In this document: one piece after another, positions 54,249 through 55,085 of the stretch
How positions within the stretch are numbered: position 1 is the first letter of the stretch
Layout of the letters: every line of letters starts with the position of its first letter
From: an uncultured Parabacteroides sp.
GTDB lineage: Bacteria > Bacteroidota > Bacteroidia > Bacteroidales > Tannerellaceae
DNA: 55,085 bases
Reading direction: 5' to 3'
Assembly (NCBI GenBank): GCA_949289155.1
Contig: CASEMX010000024.1
Location: 1-55,085, forward strand
Made by a program: the position numbers and the translations under genes
Notes under the pieces: model-generated
Told to the model about the DNA's origin: nothing
Database searches by the model: none
What the model saw: only the letters and a program-made list of their open reading frames with translations

Positions 54249-55085
54249 TTATTTCCCTTTCAATTTCTTCTGTTCTTTCTCAAAACTTTCCAAGAAATGG
54301 ATTTCTACGGGTGAAAGCTCGTATTGTGTCCGTTCCTTGAATTTATCGTACTCTTGATTCGCTTTCTGCTTGGCAAGCTCGGCAGAAATAGTTCCGGCAT
54401 GAGTCAGAAGTTCTTTGCCGGAGAGTTTCAAAAAATCATCCAGTTTCTGAATCCAATCCTTCATATACATCGGCTTGTGCGACTGCGCTTGAAGTTCGGC
54501 AAAATCAAGGTACAGACTGACAATGCGGTTCAGCGTGTCCAGTTCTTCGGGAGACAGATAATTCTTGGCTATTTCCGCATCTGTGCGTTTAGGTAATCCT
54601 CCCGTCCATGAGGTCAAGCCCATAAAGTTCTTATTGGCATCTGCTCTTTGGTAGAAAACTTCTGCCGCCGTATGTCCGTGATCCGAGAAGTGCATCTTGT
54701 TTTGTACGGTCTTGAAGACCTCTGCGTAGCTTCCGCCCGTGGGTCATAGTCGATGCTGAGCGCATAAATCTCCAGTACCTTGCGATAAAACACCTTTTCG
54801 GACGAGCGAATATCACGGATTCGGCTTAGAAGCTCATCAAAATAATTACCGCCTCCAGCACGTTTCAGCAAGTCATCGTTCATCGCAAATCCTTTGATGA
54901 GGTATTCCCGCAGCACCTGCGTTGCCCAGATACGGAACTGGATCCCCCGATGGGAATTGACACGATAACCTACGCTGATAATCATGTCGAGATTGTAGAA
55001 AGCTGTGGTGTGGGTTTGGGTCTTACCTTTAATTGCACCATGTTGTGTGGTAGTTGCAAAAAATGCAACTACCATATCCGGCTTC
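54249..55085 (-). pseudogene. RhuM family protein, frameshifted, partial
   Basis: N-terminal part (SVGYRVNSHRGIQFRIWATQVLREYLIKGFAMND, typical RhuM) runs off the window at 55085; after EIYALSIDYDPRAEATQ the frame shifts by one base near 54715 to EVFKTVQNKMHFSDHGHTAAEVFYQRADANKNFMGL and continues to stop 54249. RhuM homologues are about 330 residues and often lie in defence or type I restriction loci; their role is unproved. Confidence 0.85.

Overview
The window comes from a Bacteroidales chromosome. The gene families are typical of Bacteroides/Parabacteroides relatives: surface-polysaccharide hydrolases, a TonB receptor with a carboxypeptidase-regulatory-like N-terminal domain, a bacterial alpha-2-macroglobulin, a ThrA fusion paired with an ApgM-type homoserine kinase, and an inositol-sphingolipid operon. 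Promoters also fit: many genes are preceded by the Bacteroidetes -7 box TAnnTTTG, several with a TTTG -33 box 19-20 nt upstream. I cannot assign a genus with certainty; protein wording is closest to Tannerellaceae/Parabacteroides-like sequences as I remember them.

Layout. 1-1.35 kb: a tyrosine recombinase whose C-terminus is lost, facing the 3' end of tRNA-Arg, so probably the edge of an integrated element. 1.6-7.1 kb: an operon of a TPR lipoprotein/periplasmic protein, a ThuA-like protein and a GH51 arabinofuranosidase. 7.2-13.5 kb (minus): acyltransferase, then serS-patB-slyD-aroC and an NlpC/P60 lipoprotein. 13.9-18 kb (minus): GH2 beta-galactosidase and a DUF3332 lipoprotein. 18-24.4 kb: ABC-F ATPase, coiled-coil protein, a frameshifted outer-membrane barrel gene, a tRNA-Gly/Leu/Leu operon, a DRGH nuclease and a nucleotide-sugar dehydrogenase. 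24.6-29.1 kb: PfkB kinase, menA, mdh and two HAD phosphatases. 29.4-34.9 kb (minus): thrA-apgM-thrC-fur. 35.2-39.3 kb (minus): ftsK-lolA-trxB. 39.9-42.5 kb (minus): pgpA-gtrA-CDP-alcohol transferase-PAP2, matching the Bacteroides inositol phosphoceramide locus but without the inositol phosphate synthase gene beside it. 42.9-51.2 kb: alpha-2-macroglobulin, a His-rich small protein and a TonB receptor. 51.3-55.1 kb: a decaying accessory stretch in which nearly every gene is frameshifted (DUF4143 ATPase remnants, an unknown gene, a YqiA-like hydrolase, RhuM).

The most unusual signal is in the gaps between genes. At least seven intergenic spaces hold short tandem arrays of palindromes. Each array has its own sequence, but the period is always 21-22 bp or exactly 41 bp. 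Two of them (13.6 kb and 21.3 kb) share a complete modular design: three AAAAAGT-type boxes at exact 22-bp steps, a core of 21-bp AT-rich palindromes, then three inverted ACTTTTT-type boxes again at exact 22-bp steps; the cores differ in sequence and in length by one unit. An eighth gap holds a heptamer-repeat hairpin between convergent genes. This looks like a family of repeats in which architecture is kept while sequence is homogenised locally, and I regard it as the best candidate here for something undescribed.
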